Assembly (NCBI GenBank): GCA_933228675.1
Contig: OW121742.1
Span: forward strand, 105,624,240-105,688,239
Direction of reading: 5' to 3'
From: Stomorhina lunata
Lineage: Eukaryota; Arthropoda; Insecta; Diptera; Rhiniidae
DNA: 64,000 nucleotides
In this document: piece after piece, positions 34,513 through 47,060 of the stretch
Layout of the letters: every line of letters starts with the position of its first letter
How positions within the stretch are numbered: the stretch's first letter is position 1
Position numbers and translations under genes: made by a program
The notes under the pieces: model-generated
Told to the model about the DNA's origin: nothing
The model's input: only the letters and a program-made list of their open reading frames with translations
Database searches by the model: none

Positions 34513-36162
34513 TCTATAAAAAAAAATGCTCGGGTCTGTTTGTCTGTATGTTGTTTGATAATAATGTGAGATGACCGATTTTTCTGAAATTTTGACAGTA
34601 TGTTAAAGTGTGACCGGTAGGTAAAGTAGGCTAGGTGTTTTTTTGAAATATCAAGTGGACGTATAAGTCAAATATTAAAAATGACTAATATGGATGACCA
34701 AGCGGACAGATTTTTCTGACCGGTTGTTAAAATATGTTTTTGTTGTAATCTAAAGTGGGCGTGACCCCTCCCATATATGTCAAATACTAAAAATGACAAA
34801 TATAGATGACCGAGCTGGCCCATTTTTCTGAAATTTTGACTGCATATTAAGGTGTGACCGGTGGGTAAAATAAAACAGAGTTTTTTAGAAATATCAAGTG
34901 GGCGTAGTGATGAGACAAGGGTAAATACCCAAATGGTAAATTGGGTTTTAAAAGGTTAATACCCAGGTATTTAGACAAGCACTTGGGTACTTACCCAAAA
35001 TGTGGGTACAAAACAAAATAAAAAAAAATTAAAAGAAGAAGCTGTGGGTGGTAAGGGGACGTTCAGAACCAGCTGAAGTACTAGGTGCTATTAAAATTCG
35101 AACATCTTATTTGCTTAATTGCGTACTTCCACAAATTTCTTTCCACTAATTCACTGGAGAAATTTCATCCAAACAAAAGTTTTGGCCCAAAAATCATTTC
35201 TGGCCTTGTAATTGACAAAATCTGTCATTACATTTATGTTTAGCGCCTGTGACATTGTGTAAATGAATTCCAATACAGGAGGTACCTCAGATAAATTCGA
35301 AAATGTTCAAAATTCTGTTGCTCTACGTAACAACGAGTATTTGTTATTCAAATGAGTATTTACCCGAAATTAGATAAATACCCGGGTATGAAGGTGGGTA
35401 TAAATAGGTAAATACCCAGCGTTAGGTAAATACCCAGGTCTTAACCCATTTCTAAGTGGGCGTGACCAATCCTATATAAGTCAAATGTTAAAAATGACAA
35501 ATATGGATGACACGATCAAAATGAGTAAACCGAATTAATTAAAGTTTTAAATTGCGATTATTTTCTTACTATTCTATAGTTTGATTTTTTTTAAAATGGA
35601 CCAAGCAGGACCTGGTTATCGAAAAATACGGATAAAGTTCCCTTTTTCTTTAAAATTGCTTCACTTAAGAACGGTTGGACAGATGAAGACAATTTTTTTC
35701 TAAATGTTTCTTAGTTAAAGTTAGGATTTTACATAATGAGAAATGGACCTTGCCCTCTTTTTTTTTGATTTATCTAAAATCGGAAAACTGCAGCACAGAT
35801 ATTAGTAATATATGATTATTGTTTGTAAATAGTTTGACTGGCGATTGTTTGACAATTGTTTGAAGATTTTTCATGATTATTGTTGATGGTTGTTTGACGA
35901 TTGTTTAGTAGTTGTTTGATAGGTGTTTGATGATTGATTAACTGCTGACTATTTGAAGATTTTTAATGCATATTTAATAATTGTTTCACAAATAACTGGC
36001 GATTTCTTGACGGTACTTTGATGATTTTTTGACTATTGTTCGATGATTGTTTCATGGTTGTTTGATGATTGACTGACGACTGTTCAATGATTGTTAATGA
36101 TTATTTGATAATTGTTTCACGATTGACTGGCGACACGGGCAACGCCGGGTCCAATCATCTAG
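34513..36162 (+). mobile_element. Non-autonomous Helitron (copy 1)
   Basis: It starts TCTATAAAAAA after an A and ends CTAG before a T, the A|T target typical of Helitrons. Near the 3' end is a GC-rich hairpin, GACACGG (36132-36138), loop GCAACG, CCGGGTC (36145-36151), one mismatch, with 7 bases to CTAG. The 5' part has the CTGTTTGTCTGTATGTTG and CCGATTTTTCTGAAATTTTG words common near insect Helitron 5' ends. No Rep/helicase is present. A hAT-like MITE is nested inside, and a GATTGTTTGA-rich stretch (35815-36120) precedes the hairpin. Confidence 0.8.
34905..35454. mobile_element. hAT-like MITE nested in Helitron (copy 1)
   Basis: A 550-bp insertion is bounded by perfect 8-bp direct repeats AGTGGGCG (34897-34904 and 35455-35462), the target length of hAT elements. 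Ends are imperfect inverted repeats: TAGTGATGAGACAAGGGTAA at the left and, reversed, TAGAAATGGGTTAAGACCTG at the right. The interior is rich in GGTAAATACCC. No transposase. Confidence 0.85.
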
Positions 36163-36679
36163 TATACAATAAAAAGGTTCATGTATCTACGAAATAACTG
36201 TTTTACCAAAAATTTACTATATATTTTATATATAAATTACATAACTAAAAGAGATCCCCTGAAATTCACAAATTTTAACTGCTTGATATACAAATCTATA
36301 TAAAATCTTATATATCCCCTACTTGAAACTTACCCTAAACTGGCGACAAAGCAGGTACTTATTGTCGTTTATACGTCGTTTATAAGTCCAAAAGAAGAAA
36401 CCTTTGACTACAATAGACCAGATGGTGTTTCGGTTAAAGTGACAAGTGGTTAACTAAAAGATAAATGAGAAGGAAAAATATTAAGGCAACTAAGATCTTT
36501 TGTTCTAAAAAAAACTCCAGACTAAAGAACTCCAGAGTGAATTTTTAAACAGCTAAGCCGCTGTCTAAGCTGTTCAAATCTACAATTAATACATAAGGAT
36601 ACCCAAGACAACAGCCTGAAATTAAAATGGGGAAAGAAATTTATTAAGACAGTGATTACAATAGAATCATAGACTAAGA

Positions 36680-36711
36680 TATAGCATATGATGTTTCCAT
36701 CATATGCTATA
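36680..36711. repeat. Junction hairpin between copies 1 and 2
   Basis: TATAGCATATGATG (36680-36693), loop TTTC, and its exact reverse complement (36698-36711). The 14-bp arms straddle the copy junction. At the left edge of copy 1 only about 7 bp of the left arm exist. Confidence 0.9.
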
Positions 36712-37180
36712 AGTTGTAAATTGATTAGATGAGACGAAGTATTCTCTACTAGAAGAAGTGCTCTAGAGCCTTGACTTTGGTTGACATTTTTGAGTAGACA
36801 ATATTAATAAATAAGGGTTGACGTTTTAGGATGTTGGCGGAATAGAGTGTTGCAGTTTTCTCGAGTACACTTTAATTCTTATCTTAAGTTATATCGATTG
36901 ACTGAAAACTACTATTGAATCGGTTTACCTACTATACTTCGCTATGTATTTGTTATATCTGTTGTATTTATATTCTGAATAATGTCTAAATATTGAAACT
37001 TATGGATTTTTTCTTTTTCATTGCAGGTTTGTTCCAAAATTTGTTTAGAACCTTTTTTGAGTGAAGCCGATTTTATACCTAAAATAATGGCCTAGATGTG
37101 TACTATATCGTAATATGTAGATTTTTATTGTATAGATGCACATAATTTGGGAACGGCTGAAGCAAAGACTGTATGTTATA

Positions 37181-38830
37181 TCTATAAAAAAAAATGCTCG
37201 GGTCTGTTTGTCTGTATGTTGTTTGATAATAATGTGAGATGACCGATTTTTCTGAAATTTTGACAGTATGTTAAAGTGTGACCGGTAGGTAAAGTAGGCT
37301 AGGTGTTTTTTTGAAATATCAAGTGGACGTATAAGTCAAATATTAAAAATGACTAATATGGATGACCAAGCGGACAGATTTTTCTGACCGGTTGTTAAAA
37401 TATGTTTTTGTTGTAATCTAAAGTGGGCGTGACCCCTCCCATATATGTCAAATACTAAAAATGACAAATATAGATGACCGAGCTGGCCCATTTTTCTGAA
37501 ATTTTGACTGCATATTAAGGTGTGACCGGTGGGTAAAATAAAACAGAGTTTTTTAGAAATATCAAGTGGGCGTAGTGATGAGACAAGGGTAAATACCCAA
37601 ATGGTAAATTGGGTTTTAAAAGGTTAATACCCAGGTATTTAGACAAGCACTTGGGTACTTACCCAAAATGTGGGTACAAAACAAAATAAAAAAAAATTAA
37701 AAGAAGAAGCTGTGGGTGGTAAGGGGACGTTCAGAACCAGCTGAAGTACTAGGTGCTATTAAAATTCGAACATCTTATTTGCTTAATTGCGTACTTCCAC
37801 AAATTTCTTTCCACTAATTCACTGGAGAAATTTCATCCAAACAAAAGTTTTGGCCCAAAAATCATTTCTGGCCTTGTAATTGACAAAATCTGTCATTACA
37901 TTTATGTTTAGCGCCTGTGACATTGTGTAAATGAATTCCAATACAGGAGGTACCTCAGATAAATTCGAAAATGTTCAAAATTCTGTTGCTCTACGTAACA
38001 ACGAGTATTTGTTATTCAAATGAGTATTTACCCGAAATTAGATAAATACCCGGGTATGAAGGTGGGTATAAATAGGTAAATACCCAGCGTTAGGTAAATA
38101 CCCAGGTCTTAACCCATTTCTAAGTGGGCGTGACCAATCCTATATAAGTCAAATGTTAAAAATGACAAATATGGATGACACGATCAAAATGAGTAAACCG
38201 AATTAATTAAAGTTTTAAATTGCGATTATTTTCTTACTATTCTATAGTTTGATTTTTTTTAAAATGGACCAAGCAGGACCTGGTTATCGAAAAATACGGA
38301 TAAAGTTCCCTTTTTCTTTAAAATTGCTTCACTTAAGAACGGTTGGACAGATGAAGACAATTTTTTTCTAAATGTTTCTTAGTTAAAGTTAGGATTTTAC
38401 ATAATGAGAAATGGACCTTGCCCTCTTTTTTTTTGATTTATCTAAAATCGGAAAACTGCAGCACAGATATTAGTAATATATGATTATTGTTTGTAAATAG
38501 TTTGACTGGCGATTGTTTGACAATTGTTTGAAGATTTTTCATGATTATTGTTGATGGTTGTTTGACGATTGTTTAGTAGTTGTTTGATAGGTGTTTGATG
38601 ATTGATTAACTGCTGACTATTTGAAGATTTTTAATGCATATTTAATAATTGTTTCACAAATAACTGGCGATTTCTTGACGGTACTTTGATGATTTTTTGA
38701 CTATTGTTCGATGATTGTTTCATGGTTGTTTGATGATTGACTGACGACTGTTCAATGATTGTTAATGATTATTTGATAATTGTTTCACGATTGACTGGCG
38801 ACACGGGCAACGCCGGGTCCAATCATCTAG
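37181..38830 (+). mobile_element. Non-autonomous Helitron (copy 2)
   Basis: Same element as at 34513-36162, shifted by exactly 2,668 bases as part of the tandem unit. The ends TCTATAAAAA and CTAG and the 3' hairpin are unchanged. Confidence 0.8.
37573..38122. mobile_element. hAT-like MITE (copy 2)
   Basis: Same insertion with AGTGGGCG on both sides, carried along in the second tandem unit and not an independent insertion. Confidence 0.85.
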
Positions 38831-39347
38831 TATACAATAAAAAGGTTCATGTATCTACGAAATAACTGTTTTACCAAAAATTTACTATATATTTTATATA
38901 TAAATTACATAACTAAAAGAGATCCCCTGAAATTCACAAATTTTAACTGCTTGATATACAAATCTATATAAAATCTTATATATCCCCTACTTGAAACTTA
39001 CCCTAAACTGGCGACAAAGCAGGTACTTATTGTCGTTTATACGTCGTTTATAAGTCCAAAAGAAGAAACCTTTGACTACAATAGACCAGATGGTGTTTCG
39101 GTTAAAGTGACAAGTGGTTAACTAAAAGATAAATGAGAAGGAAAAATATTAAGGCAACTAAGATCTTTTGTTCTAAAAAAAACTCCAGACTAAAGAACTC
39201 CAGAGTGAATTTTTAAACAGCTAAGCCGCTGTCTAAGCTGTTCAAATCTACAATTAATACATAAGGATACCCAAGACAACAGCCTGAAATTAAAATGGGG
39301 AAAGAAATTTATTAAGACAGTGATTACAATAGAATCATAGACTAAGA

Positions 39348-39379
39348 TATAGCATATGATGTTTCCATCATATGCTATA
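39348..39379. repeat. Junction hairpin between copies 2 and 3
   Basis: Same 14-bp perfect inverted repeat with TTTC loop as at 36680-36711, exactly one unit further. Confidence 0.9.
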
Positions 39380-39848
39380 AGTTGTAAATTGATTAGATGA
39401 GACGAAGTATTCTCTACTAGAAGAAGTGCTCTAGAGCCTTGACTTTGGTTGACATTTTTGAGTAGACAATATTAATAAATAAGGGTTGACGTTTTAGGAT
39501 GTTGGCGGAATAGAGTGTTGCAGTTTTCTCGAGTACACTTTAATTCTTATCTTAAGTTATATCGATTGACTGAAAACTACTATTGAATCGGTTTACCTAC
39601 TATACTTCGCTATGTATTTGTTATATCTGTTGTATTTATATTCTGAATAATGTCTAAATATTGAAACTTATGGATTTTTTCTTTTTCATTGCAGGTTTGT
39701 TCCAAAATTTGTTTAGAACCTTTTTTGAGTGAAGCCGATTTTATACCTAAAATAATGGCCTAGATGTGTACTATATCGTAATATGTAGATTTTTATTGTA
39801 TAGATGCACATAATTTGGGAACGGCTGAAGCAAAGACTGTATGTTATA

Positions 39849-41498
39849 TCTATAAAAAAAAATGCTCGGGTCTGTTTGTCTGTATGTTGTTTGATAATAA
39901 TGTGAGATGACCGATTTTTCTGAAATTTTGACAGTATGTTAAAGTGTGACCGGTAGGTAAAGTAGGCTAGGTGTTTTTTTGAAATATCAAGTGGACGTAT
40001 AAGTCAAATATTAAAAATGACTAATATGGATGACCAAGCGGACAGATTTTTCTGACCGGTTGTTAAAATATGTTTTTGTTGTAATCTAAAGTGGGCGTGA
40101 CCCCTCCCATATATGTCAAATACTAAAAATGACAAATATAGATGACCGAGCTGGCCCATTTTTCTGAAATTTTGACTGCATATTAAGGTGTGACCGGTGG
40201 GTAAAATAAAACAGAGTTTTTTAGAAATATCAAGTGGGCGTAGTGATGAGACAAGGGTAAATACCCAAATGGTAAATTGGGTTTTAAAAGGTTAATACCC
40301 AGGTATTTAGACAAGCACTTGGGTACTTACCCAAAATGTGGGTACAAAACAAAATAAAAAAAAATTAAAAGAAGAAGCTGTGGGTGGTAAGGGGACGTTC
40401 AGAACCAGCTGAAGTACTAGGTGCTATTAAAATTCGAACATCTTATTTGCTTAATTGCGTACTTCCACAAATTTCTTTCCACTAATTCACTGGAGAAATT
40501 TCATCCAAACAAAAGTTTTGGCCCAAAAATCATTTCTGGCCTTGTAATTGACAAAATCTGTCATTACATTTATGTTTAGCGCCTGTGACATTGTGTAAAT
40601 GAATTCCAATACAGGAGGTACCTCAGATAAATTCGAAAATGTTCAAAATTCTGTTGCTCTACGTAACAACGAGTATTTGTTATTCAAATGAGTATTTACC
40701 CGAAATTAGATAAATACCCGGGTATGAAGGTGGGTATAAATAGGTAAATACCCAGCGTTAGGTAAATACCCAGGTCTTAACCCATTTCTAAGTGGGCGTG
40801 ACCAATCCTATATAAGTCAAATGTTAAAAATGACAAATATGGATGACACGATCAAAATGAGTAAACCGAATTAATTAAAGTTTTAAATTGCGATTATTTT
40901 CTTACTATTCTATAGTTTGATTTTTTTTAAAATGGACCAAGCAGGACCTGGTTATCGAAAAATACGGATAAAGTTCCCTTTTTCTTTAAAATTGCTTCAC
41001 TTAAGAACGGTTGGACAGATGAAGACAATTTTTTTCTAAATGTTTCTTAGTTAAAGTTAGGATTTTACATAATGAGAAATGGACCTTGCCCTCTTTTTTT
41101 TTGATTTATCTAAAATCGGAAAACTGCAGCACAGATATTAGTAATATATGATTATTGTTTGTAAATAGTTTGACTGGCGATTGTTTGACAATTGTTTGAA
41201 GATTTTTCATGATTATTGTTGATGGTTGTTTGACGATTGTTTAGTAGTTGTTTGATAGGTGTTTGATGATTGATTAACTGCTGACTATTTGAAGATTTTT
41301 AATGCATATTTAATAATTGTTTCACAAATAACTGGCGATTTCTTGACGGTACTTTGATGATTTTTTGACTATTGTTCGATGATTGTTTCATGGTTGTTTG
41401 ATGATTGACTGACGACTGTTCAATGATTGTTAATGATTATTTGATAATTGTTTCACGATTGACTGGCGACACGGGCAACGCCGGGTCCAATCATCTAG
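39849..41498 (+). mobile_element. Non-autonomous Helitron (copy 3)
   Basis: Third copy of the Helitron in the tandem unit, with the same A|TC start, hairpin and CTAG|T end. Confidence 0.8.
40241..40790. mobile_element. hAT-like MITE (copy 3)
   Basis: Third copy of the nested insertion, again flanked by AGTGGGCG repeats. Confidence 0.85.
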
Positions 41499-42020
41499 TA
41501 TACAATAAAAAGGTTCATGTATCTACGAAATAACTGTTTTACCAAAAATTTACTATATATTTTATATATAAATTACATAACTAAAAGAGATCCCCTGAAA
41601 TTCACAAATTTTAACTGCTTGATATACAAATCTATATAAAATCTTATATATCCCCTACTTGAAACTTACCCTAAACTGGCGACAAAGCAGGTACTTATTG
41701 TCGTTTATACGTCGTTTATAAGTCCAAAAGAAGAAACCTTTGACTACAATAGACCAGATGGTGTTTCGGTTAAAGTGACAAGTGGTTAACTAAAAGATAA
41801 ATGAGAAGGAAAAATATTAAGGCAACTAAGATCTTTTGTTCTAAAAAAACTCCAGACTAAAGAACTCCAGAGTGAATTTTTAAACAGCTAAGCCGCTGTC
41901 TAAGCTGTTCAAATCTACAATTAATACATAAGGATACCCAAGACAACAGCCTGAAATTAAAATGGGGAAAGAAATTTATTAAGACAGTGATTACAATAGA
42001 ATCATAGACTAAGATATAGC

Positions 42021-42957
42021 CGAAGACCAAACACTTTATAATATAAAGATGTTGCATTTCCATAAAATGATTTGCCGTATGGTAGTTTTGAAAAGTCCCA
42101 TAAAAAACTGGTTTAACTCATATCTCTTAACCATTTCCACCCTTATATTATAATACAAATTTTTAATTAGTATGTTAACAAATGCCTTCATAATTACATT
42201 TAACATTTTTTACATTTACAACATTTGACATTAAGTAGCAATTGAATTACACATTTTGTAGCCTTTAATGATGCAATTGAAAATCAAAGCAATAAATTTT
42301 TAAATAAAACATCAGATGTTCAATATTGAAATTTATTCATTTACGAGAACATTTATGACTTAATTGTTTTCAAGGTTTTCCAAATACTCTCGTACCACTT
42401 GACAATAAAATAAATAGAAAAATATGTCTTACACTATTTATAGCAAACGATTTGACTCACATTAAAACCACCTCAAATTAGTGTCATATTTTACGCTTTA
42501 ATTGTATTTTATACTAAACTCAATATTCTATAGATCTGATGGAATTAGCAAAGCAAATCATTCAATGACTTCATCTGGTGACTTTCAAATGCCTCAAATC
42601 TAATTTTTACCTCAACTCATTTTGTTGTGAAACGTCAAATAAATAATGTGGATTTTTCTGAAAAAAAAATGTTCTAAGTTTATTTTTAATTATTTTTACA
42701 AAAAGTATTAAATAACATTTGTTGAGGTTTCAAGTAAGAAAATATGGTAATTTTTCTTTTTGGTGTTTTACTAATTCTCACAGATGTGGCTGCTGACAAG
42801 ATAAACAGTCACTTGAAGGTGAACTTTTTTTTGTAACACTTTGCTTAGAAAAATTTCAAGACAACAGCAGAAGAACACCTTGAAATGAATTTTGATACAC
42901 TAAACACAAAAAATAGAGTTAAAGATGAAAAATGACAGTGTCAAACAAAAGATATCT
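42021..42957. other. Intergenic DNA, no gene seen
   Basis: AT-rich sequence with short A/T runs between the triplication and the 11-bp satellite. No domain, tRNA or bounded element recognised. Confidence 0.45.
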
Positions 42958-45594
42958 GGAACAGAACAGAAACAGAACAGAAACAGGAGAGAAACAGAAC
43001 AGAAACAGGAGAGAAACAGAACAGAAACAGAACAGAAACAGAACAGAAACAGAACAGAAACAGAACAGAAACAGAACAGAAACAGAACAGAAACAGAACA
43101 GAAACAGAACAGAAACAGAACAGAAACAGAACAGAAACAGAACAGAAACAGAACAGAAACAGAACAGAAACAGAACAGAAACAGAACAGAAACAGAACAG
43201 AAACAGAACAGAAACAGAACAGAAACAGAACAGAAACAGAACAGAAACAGAACAGAAACAGAACAGAAACAGAACAGAAACAGAACAGAAACAGAACAGA
43301 AACAGAACAGAAACAGAACAGAAACAGAACAGAAACAGAACAGAAACAGAACAGAAACAGAACAGAAACAGAACAGAAACAGAACAGAAACAGAACAGAA
43401 ACAGAACAGAAACAGAACAGAAACAGAACAGAAACAGAACAGAAACAGAACAGAAACAGAACAGAAACAGAACAGAAACAGAACAGAAACAGAACAGAAA
43501 CAGAACAGAAACAGAACAGAAACAGAACAGAAACAGAAACAGAACAGAAACAGAACAGAAACAGAACAGAAACAGAACAGAAACAGAACAGAAACAGAAC
43601 AGAAACAGAACAGAAACAGAACAGAAACAGAACAGAAACAGAACAGAAACAGAACAGAAACAGAACAGAAACAGAACAGAAACAGAACAGAAACAGAACA
43701 GAAACAGAACAGAAACAGAACAGAAACAGAACAGAAACAGAACAGAAACAGAACAGAAACAGAACAGAAACAGAACAGAAACAGAACAGAAACAGAACAG
43801 AAACAGAACAGAAACAGAACAGAAACAGAAACAGAACAGAAACAGAACAGAAACAGAACAGAAACAGAACAGAAACAGAACAGAAACAGAACAGAAACAG
43901 AACAGAAACAGAACAGAAACAGAACAGAAACAGAACAGAAACAGAACAGAAACAGAACAGAAACAGAACAGAAACAGAACAGAAACAGAACAGAAACAGA
44001 ACAGAAACAGAACAGAAACAGAACAGAAACAGAACAGAAACAGAACAGAAACAGAACAGAAACAGAACAGAAACAGAACAGAAACAGAACAGAAACAGAA
44101 CAGAAACAGAACAGAAACAGAACAGAAACAGAACAGAAACAGAACAGAAACAGAAACAGAAAAGAAATAGAACAGAAACAGAACAGAAACAGAACAGAAA
44201 CAGAACAGAAACAGAACAGAAACAGAACAGAAACAGAACAGAAACAGAACAGAAACAGAACAGAAACAGAACAGAAACAGAACAGAAACAGAACAGAAAC
44301 AGAACAGAAACAGAACAGAAACAGAACAGAAACAGAACAGAAACAGAACAGAAACAGAACAGAAACAGAACAGAAACAGAACAGAAACAGAACAGAAACA
44401 GAACAGAAACAGAACAGAACAGAAACAGTACAGAAACAGAACAGAAACAGAACAGAAACAGAACAGAAACAGAACAGAAACAGAACAGAAACAGAACAGA
44501 AACAGAACAGAAACAGAACAGAAACAGAACAGAAACAGAACAGAAACAGAACAGAAACAGAACAGAAACAGAACAGAAACAGAACAGAAACAGAACAGAA
44601 ACAGAACAGAAACAGAACAGAAACAGAACAGAAACAGAACAGAAACAGAACAGAAACAGAACAGAAACAGAACAGAAACAGAACAGAAACAGAAACAGAA
44701 CAGAAACAGAACAGAAACAGAACAGAAACAGAACAGAAACAGAACAGAAACAGAACAGAAACAGAACAGAAACAGAACAGAAACAGAACAGAAACAGAAC
44801 AGAAACAGAACAGAAACAGAACAGAAACAGAACAGAAACAGAACAGAAACAGAACAGAAACAGAACAGAAACAGAACAGAAACAGAACAGAAACAGAACA
44901 GAAACAGAACAGAAACAGAACAGAAACAGAACAGAAACAGAACAGAAACAGAACAGAAACAGAACAGAAACAGAACAGAAACAGAACAGAAACAGAACAG
45001 AAACAGAACAGAAACAGAACAGAAACAGAACAGAAACAGAACAGAAACAGAACAGAAACAGAACAGAAACAGAACAGAAACAGAACAGAAACAGAACAGA
45101 AACAGAACAGAAACAGAACAGAAACAGAACAGAAACAGAACAGAAACAGAACAGAAACAGAACAGAAACAGAACAGAAACAGAACAGAAACAGAACAGAA
45201 ACAGAACAGAAACAGAACAGAAACAGAACAGAAACAGAACAGAAACAGAACAGAAACAGAACAGAAACAGAACAGAAACAGAACAGAAACAGAACAGAAA
45301 CAGAACAGAAACAGAACAGAAACAGAACAGAAACAGAACAGAAACAGAACAGAAACAGAACAGAAACAGAACAGAAACAGAACAGAAACAGAACAGAAAC
45401 AGAACAGAAACAGAACAGAAACAGAACAGAAACAGAACAGAAACAGAACAGAAACAGAACAGAAACAGAACAGAAACAGAACAGAAACAGAACAGAAACA
45501 GAACAGAAACAGAACAGAAACAGAACAGAAACAGAACAGAAACAGAACAGAAACAGAACAGAAACAGAACAGAAACAGAACAGAAACAGAACCA
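42958..45594. repeat. 11-bp satellite CAGAACAGAAA, about 240 copies
   Basis: The unit is a pentamer plus hexamer (AACAG + AAACAG). Extra hexamer insertions occur near 43525, 43823, 44146 and 44689. The + strand is almost free of T (exceptions near 44167 and 44429). The unit has no stop codon in any of the six frames, so open frames of over 1,000 codons exist on both strands. They encode only an 11-residue repeat such as QNRNRTETEQK and are not regarded as genes. Confidence 0.97.
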
Positions 45595-45940
45595 GAACCA
45601 GAACAGAACCAGAACAGAACCAGAACAGAACCAGAACAGAACCAGAACAGAACCAGAACAGAACCAGAACAGAACCAGAACAGAACCAGAACAGAACCAG
45701 AACAGAACCAGAACAGAACCAGAACAGAACCAGAACAGAACCAGAACAGAACCAGAACAGAACCAGAACAGAACCAGAACAGAACCAGAACAGAACCAGA
45801 ACAGAACCAGAACCAGAACAGAACCAGAACAGAACCAGAACAGAACAGAACCAGAACAGAACCAGAACAGAACCAGAACAGAACCAGAACAGAACCAGAA
45901 CAGAACCAGAACAGAACCAGAACAGAACCAGAACAGAACC
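45595..45940. repeat. 11-bp variant array CAGAACAGAAC
   Basis: The unit differs from the preceding array by one base (AAA to AAC). The change is abrupt near 45590, showing a separate homogenisation block with the same 11-bp register. Confidence 0.92.
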
Positions 45941-47060
45941 TAAAACAGATCCTGAAAAAGAACCTGAAATCGAACTTGAAATTGAACCAGAAATAGATGC
46001 TGAAAAAGTGCCTGAAATACAACCTAAAACAGAACCTGAAACAGAACCAGAAATAGAACCTGAAACCGAACCTGAATTATAACCTGAAACTGAACCTAAA
46101 GTATAACCTAAAACAGACCTTGAAACCGAACCTAAAACAAAACCTGAAACCGAACCTTAAATAGAATCTGAAATAGAATCTGATATATAACCTAAAACAG
46201 AACCTGAAACCGAAACTGAGTTAGAACCTGAAAAAGAACCTGAAATAGAACCTGAAGCAGAACCTGCAATAGAACCTGAAATAGAATCTAAAACCGAACC
46301 TGAAACCCAACCTGAAATAGAACCTGAAACAGAACCAGAAATAGAACCTAAAACAGAACCTGAAACCGAACCTGAAATATAACCTAAAACAGAGCCTGAA
46401 GCCGAACCTAAAATAGAATCTGAAATAGAACCTGAAATAAAACCTAAAACAGAACCTGAAACCGAACCTGAATTAGAAACTACAATAGAATCTGAAAAAT
46501 AACCTAAAACCGGACCTGAAATAGAACATGAAAAGAACCTGAAGCCGAACCTGAAATATAACGTGAAACAGAACATAGAACCTGGATATGAAAATAGAAC
46601 CTGAACCTCAAATAGAACTTAAAACAGAATCTAAAACCGAACCTAAAATACAATCTGAAAGAGATCCTGAAATAGAACCTGAAACAGAACCTGAAACCAA
46701 ACCTGAACAGAACCCGAAAAAGTACCTGAAATAGAACCTGAAACAGAACGTGAAACCGAACCTGAAATAGAACCTGAAACCGAAACTAAGAAAAGAATCT
46801 AAAATATAACCTGAAGTAGAATCTAAAACAAAACCTGAAACCGAACCTAAAATAGAACCTGAAACCGAACCTGAAATTTAACCTGAAATAGAACATAAAA
46901 CAGAACCTAAAACCGAACCTGAAATTGAACCTGAAACAGAGCCAGAAATAGAACCAGAAACAGAATTTGAAACGAAGCGTGAAACAGAACTATTTCATGA
47001 AACCGAACCTGGAACAGATCCGAAATAGAAACTGAAACGGAACCAAAACAGAATTTTAAA
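45941..47060. repeat. Degenerate 12-bp array GAACCTGAAAYA
   Basis: Units such as GAACCTGAAATA, GAACCTGAAACA and GAACCTGAAACC follow with a 12-bp period and many substitutions. It is the older flank of the 11-bp satellite and resembles the reverse complement of the 28771-29060 edge. Confidence 0.85.

Larger units (their letters stand above)
34019..42020. repeat. Three tandem copies of a 2,668-bp unit
   Basis: The marker TGATGTTTCCATCATATGCT starts at 34021, 36689 and 39357, exactly 2,668 apart. The copies look identical by eye except an A8 versus A7 tract near the end of copy 3 (41840s). Each contains the Helitron and nested MITE below plus about 1 kb of unassigned flank. The copies end at ATATAGC (42020). 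Recent tandem amplification or an assembly artefact could both explain this. Confidence 0.96.

Noticed and set aside
42900..46022. Open frames of over 1,000 codons on both strands
   Set aside because: They are translation of an 11-bp satellite without stop codons in any frame. They have no domain, and three frames give the same peptide repeat.
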